A DNA stretch of 64,000 nt from Phenylobacterium montanum (GTDB lineage: Bacteria; Pseudomonadota; Alphaproteobacteria; Caulobacterales; Caulobacteraceae): positions 682,001 to 746,000 of the forward strand of contig NZ_CP073078.1 in assembly GCF_018135625.1 (NCBI RefSeq), written 5' to 3'. The notes below the pieces were generated by a model. That model ran no database searches, was not told the origin of the DNA, and was given only the letters and a program-made list of their open reading frames with translations. Made by a program: the position numbers and the translations under genes. Within the stretch, counting starts at the first letter, position 1. Each line of letters opens with the position of its first letter. Positions 62,354 through 64,000 of this stretch are shown one piece after another.

Positions 62354-62635
62354 TCATGCGCCCCTGCCTGAACCGCTCGCGCCGACAGTCAGGTGGAACG
62401 CCTTCAAGCGGTCCAGCACCGGACCTTCCATCTCGGCCGGCGCGGGGTCGCGGCCGATGATCCAGCCGTAGAGGTCGTGGTCAGGCTGGTCGATCAAGTG
62501 TTCGAAGGCGTCCAACTCAGTGTCGCTGAGCTCGGCCAGATGCGCGTCGGCGAAGGGGCCCAGGATCAGGTCGGCCTCTCGAAAGCCCCTGTGCCAGGCG
62601 CGGTAGCGGATCTTGTTCAGGCGGGGATCGCTCAT
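62354..62635 (-). CDS. sdhE: FAD assembly factor SdhE (succinate dehydrogenase assembly)
   Basis: The 93-residue protein is SdhE/YgfY, which promotes covalent flavinylation of succinate dehydrogenase. The family motif appears as RYRAWHRGFREADLILGPF, with the RGxxEAD core and the DHDLYGWIIG ending. ATG 62635 (MSDPRLNK) is preferred over an ATG four codons before. It stands between mfd and the divergent recG, an order usual for Caulobacterales. Reading frames extended across recG on this strand are not genes. Confidence 0.92.
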   Translation of the reverse strand: MSDPRLNKIRYRAWHRGFREADLILGPFADAHLAELSDTELDAFEHLIDQPDHDLYGWIIGRDPAPAEMEGPVLDRLKAFHLTVGASGSGRGA

Positions 62636-62692
62636 GAGGTCGCGCATATAGAACGTGCGCGCGCACGCCGCCACCCAAGCTATGCTCCTTTC

Positions 62693-64000
62693 ATGCGCCC
62701 GCAGATTCTGTTTCCCCTGTTCGCGCCCTCCGCCAACCTGAAAGGGGTCGGCCCGAGGACCGCGCCGCTGCTCGAGAAGCTGGCGGGGCCCCTGGTGCGC
62801 GACGTGCTGTTCCTGGGGCCGCAGAACCTGGTGCATCGCCCCGTGGTCGCGGCCAACCAGGCCCGAGACGGCGAGATCGCCACCCTGCACGTCACCATCG
62901 ACGCCCACCTGCCGCCTCAGCGCTCGAACCAGCCCTATCGCATCCGCACCTTCGACGGCACGGCCTTCCTGACCCTGATCTGGTTCAAGGTTCAGGGCGA
63001 CCACCTTCTGCGCAGCCACCCCGTGGGGGCCAAGCGCGCGGTCAGCGGCAAGGTCGATCATTTCGGCAGCGAGCTGCAGATGGCCCACCCCGACTATCTG
63101 CTCCCGATCGAGCGGGCCGGCGAGATTCCGACGCGCGAGGCGGTCTATCCGGCCACGGCCGGCCTGCCGCCGCGCACGGTGCGCAAGCTGGCCCTGGAAG
63201 CGCTGGAGCGGGCCGCCGACCTTCCGGAATGGCAGGACCCTGCCTTCCTGGCGCGCGAGAGCTTCCCCGGCTGGCGCGAGGCCCTGGCCCGCCGCCATGC
63301 GCCGGCCAGCGACGCCGACCTCTCTCCCCTCGCCCCGCACCAGCGGCGCTTGGCCTATGACGAGCTGTTCGCCCATCAGCTGGCCATGGCCCAGCGCAAG
63401 GCCCAGCGGCGCAGCCAGCCGGCCGAACCGATCCCGGCCTCGGATCTCGCCACCCGCATCGAGAAACACCTGCCCTTCGCCCTCACCGGCGCCCAGGTCC
63501 GCAGCCTGGCCGAGATCCGCGGCGACCTGCAGTCGGGCGAGCGGATGTCGCGGCTGCTTCAGGGCGATGTGGGGGCCGGCAAGACCGTGGTGGCCATGCT
63601 GGCCATGGCCGATGCGGCCGCGGCTGGCTTCCAGTCGGCCCTGATGGCCCCGACCGAAATCCTGGCCCGCCAGCACTTCGAGACCATCGCCGCCCCCCTG
63701 GAAGCGCAGGGCGTGCGCGCCGTCCTGCTCACCGGCCGCGACAAGGGCGCGGTGCGCGCCGACAAGCTGATGGCCCTGGCCGGTGCTGAGGCCATGATCG
63801 CGGTCGGCACCCACGCCCTGTTCCAGGACGAGGTGCGCTTTCGCCGCCTGGCCCTGGCGGTGGTCGACGAGCAGCATCGGTTCGGCGTCTCCGAGCGCCA
63901 GCGACTGCAGGAGAAGGGGCCGGCGACGCATCTGCTGGCCATGTCCGCCACCCCGATCCCGCGCACCCTGGAGCTGACCGTCTATGGCGACCTCGACGTC
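62693..64000 (+). CDS. recG: ATP-dependent DNA helicase RecG, 5' part (cut by window end)
   Basis: The first 436 codons are present and the gene runs past the window end. The N-terminal wedge/OB domain (LKGVGPRTAPLLEKLAG; YRIRTFDGTAFLTLIWF) precedes the helicase motor with Walker A LQGDVGAGKTVVAML, DEQHRFGVSERQRL and SATPIPRTLELT. RecG remodels stalled replication forks. The ATG lies 57 bp from the divergent sdhE start. Full-length RecG is about 690 residues, so roughly 250 are missing. Confidence 0.95.
   Translation, partial: MRPQILFPLFAPSANLKGVGPRTAPLLEKLAGPLVRDVLFLGPQNLVHRPVVAANQARDGEIATLHVTIDAHLPPQRSNQPYRIRTFDGTAFLTLIWFKVQGDHLLRSHPVGAKRAVSGKVDHFGSELQMAHPDYLLPIERAGEIPTREAVYPATAGLPPRTVRKLALEALERAADLPEWQDPAFLARESFPGWREALARRHAPASDADLSPLAPHQRRLAYDELFAHQLAMAQRKAQRRSQPAEPIPASDLATRIEKHLPFALTGAQVRSLAEIRGDLQSGERMSRLLQGDVGAGKTVVAMLAMADAAAAGFQSALMAPTEILARQHFETIAAPLEAQGVRAVLLTGRDKGAVRADKLMALAGAEAMIAVGTHALFQDEVRFRRLALAVVDEQHRFGVSERQRLQEKGPATHLLAMSATPIPRTLELTVYGDLDV

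Noticed and set aside
62354-63931. A 525-residue minus-strand open frame through recG
   Set aside because: Only its last 93 codons are a gene (sdhE); the rest is antisense to recG and compositionally biased.
1-64000. CRISPR arrays, prophage, integrons, toxin-antitoxin pairs or secretion systems
   Set aside because: No spaced direct repeats, phage structural genes, integrases or paired toxin-antitoxin genes were seen.

Overview
The window is a GC-rich, densely coded stretch of an alphaproteobacterial chromosome. I read it as Caulobacteraceae (Caulobacter or Phenylobacterium type). The reasons are a TonB-receptor-centred sugar locus with a tryptophan halogenase, a LexA box of the alphaproteobacterial type (GTTC-N7-GTTC), and recG / sdhE / mfd standing together. 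The genus is inference.

Layout. 0-8 kb: a CoA transferase/racemase, a YihY/BrkB membrane protein, tusA with an LPG-synthase-like membrane protein, an AI-2E exporter-family protein, and an ABC importer made of an ATPase plus a fused double permease with no binding protein. 8-17 kb: a TesB thioesterase, a secreted M28 peptidase, a tandem alpha/beta-hydrolase, a SYLF protein, 1-Cys peroxiredoxin, an Rrf2 regulator, an OmpA-family protein, and a putative LexA-controlled gene of unknown function. 17.8-20.9 kb: an AT-richer Rap1a/Tai-like gene, tRNA-Ser(UGA), a class A acid phosphatase and rlpA. 20.9-26.4 kb: an S9 peptidase and the coupled housekeeping run tmk-holB-tatD-MBL hydrolase. 26.4-28 kb: a small accessory patch with a broken ISNCY-type transposase and an unknown, possibly immunity-like, gene. 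28-31 kb: two crotonases and a nitronate monooxygenase-like enzyme.

31-46 kb is the most distinctive region, a carbohydrate utilisation locus. It holds an MFS sugar transporter, a divergent LacI regulator, and a minus-strand run of TonB receptor, flavin tryptophan halogenase, ROK sugar kinase and GH2 glycosidase, the last three joined by 4-bp start/stop overlaps. A secreted GH3 beta-glucosidase is transcribed the other way. Two copies of a GACAGCGCTGTC-type palindrome lie in the 580-bp region between receptor and GH3, and a third lies at 31043. The likely flow is outer-membrane uptake, periplasmic hydrolysis, inner-membrane transport and phosphorylation under LacI control. The halogenase's role there is not explained.

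46-52 kb: a YjhX-like orphan, a Spy/CpxP-like protein, then a TetR regulator, arylsulfatase, TauE/SafE exporter and membrane-protein run that suggests sulfate-ester use with sulfite export. 52-58.8 kb: an HWE histidine kinase with a single-domain response regulator, a PDZ protein, a SanA-like protein and two membrane proteins of unknown function. 58.8-64 kb: mfd, sdhE and the 5' part of recG, cut by the window end.

Two long palindromic intergenic repeats (15845-15962 and 20736-20858) lie between gene ends. I see no CRISPR array, prophage or intact insertion sequence. No wholly new multi-gene system is evident. The best leads are the halogenase inside the glycan operon, the LexA-box gene, the orphan operator at 31043 and the fused hydrolase without a serine nucleophile.
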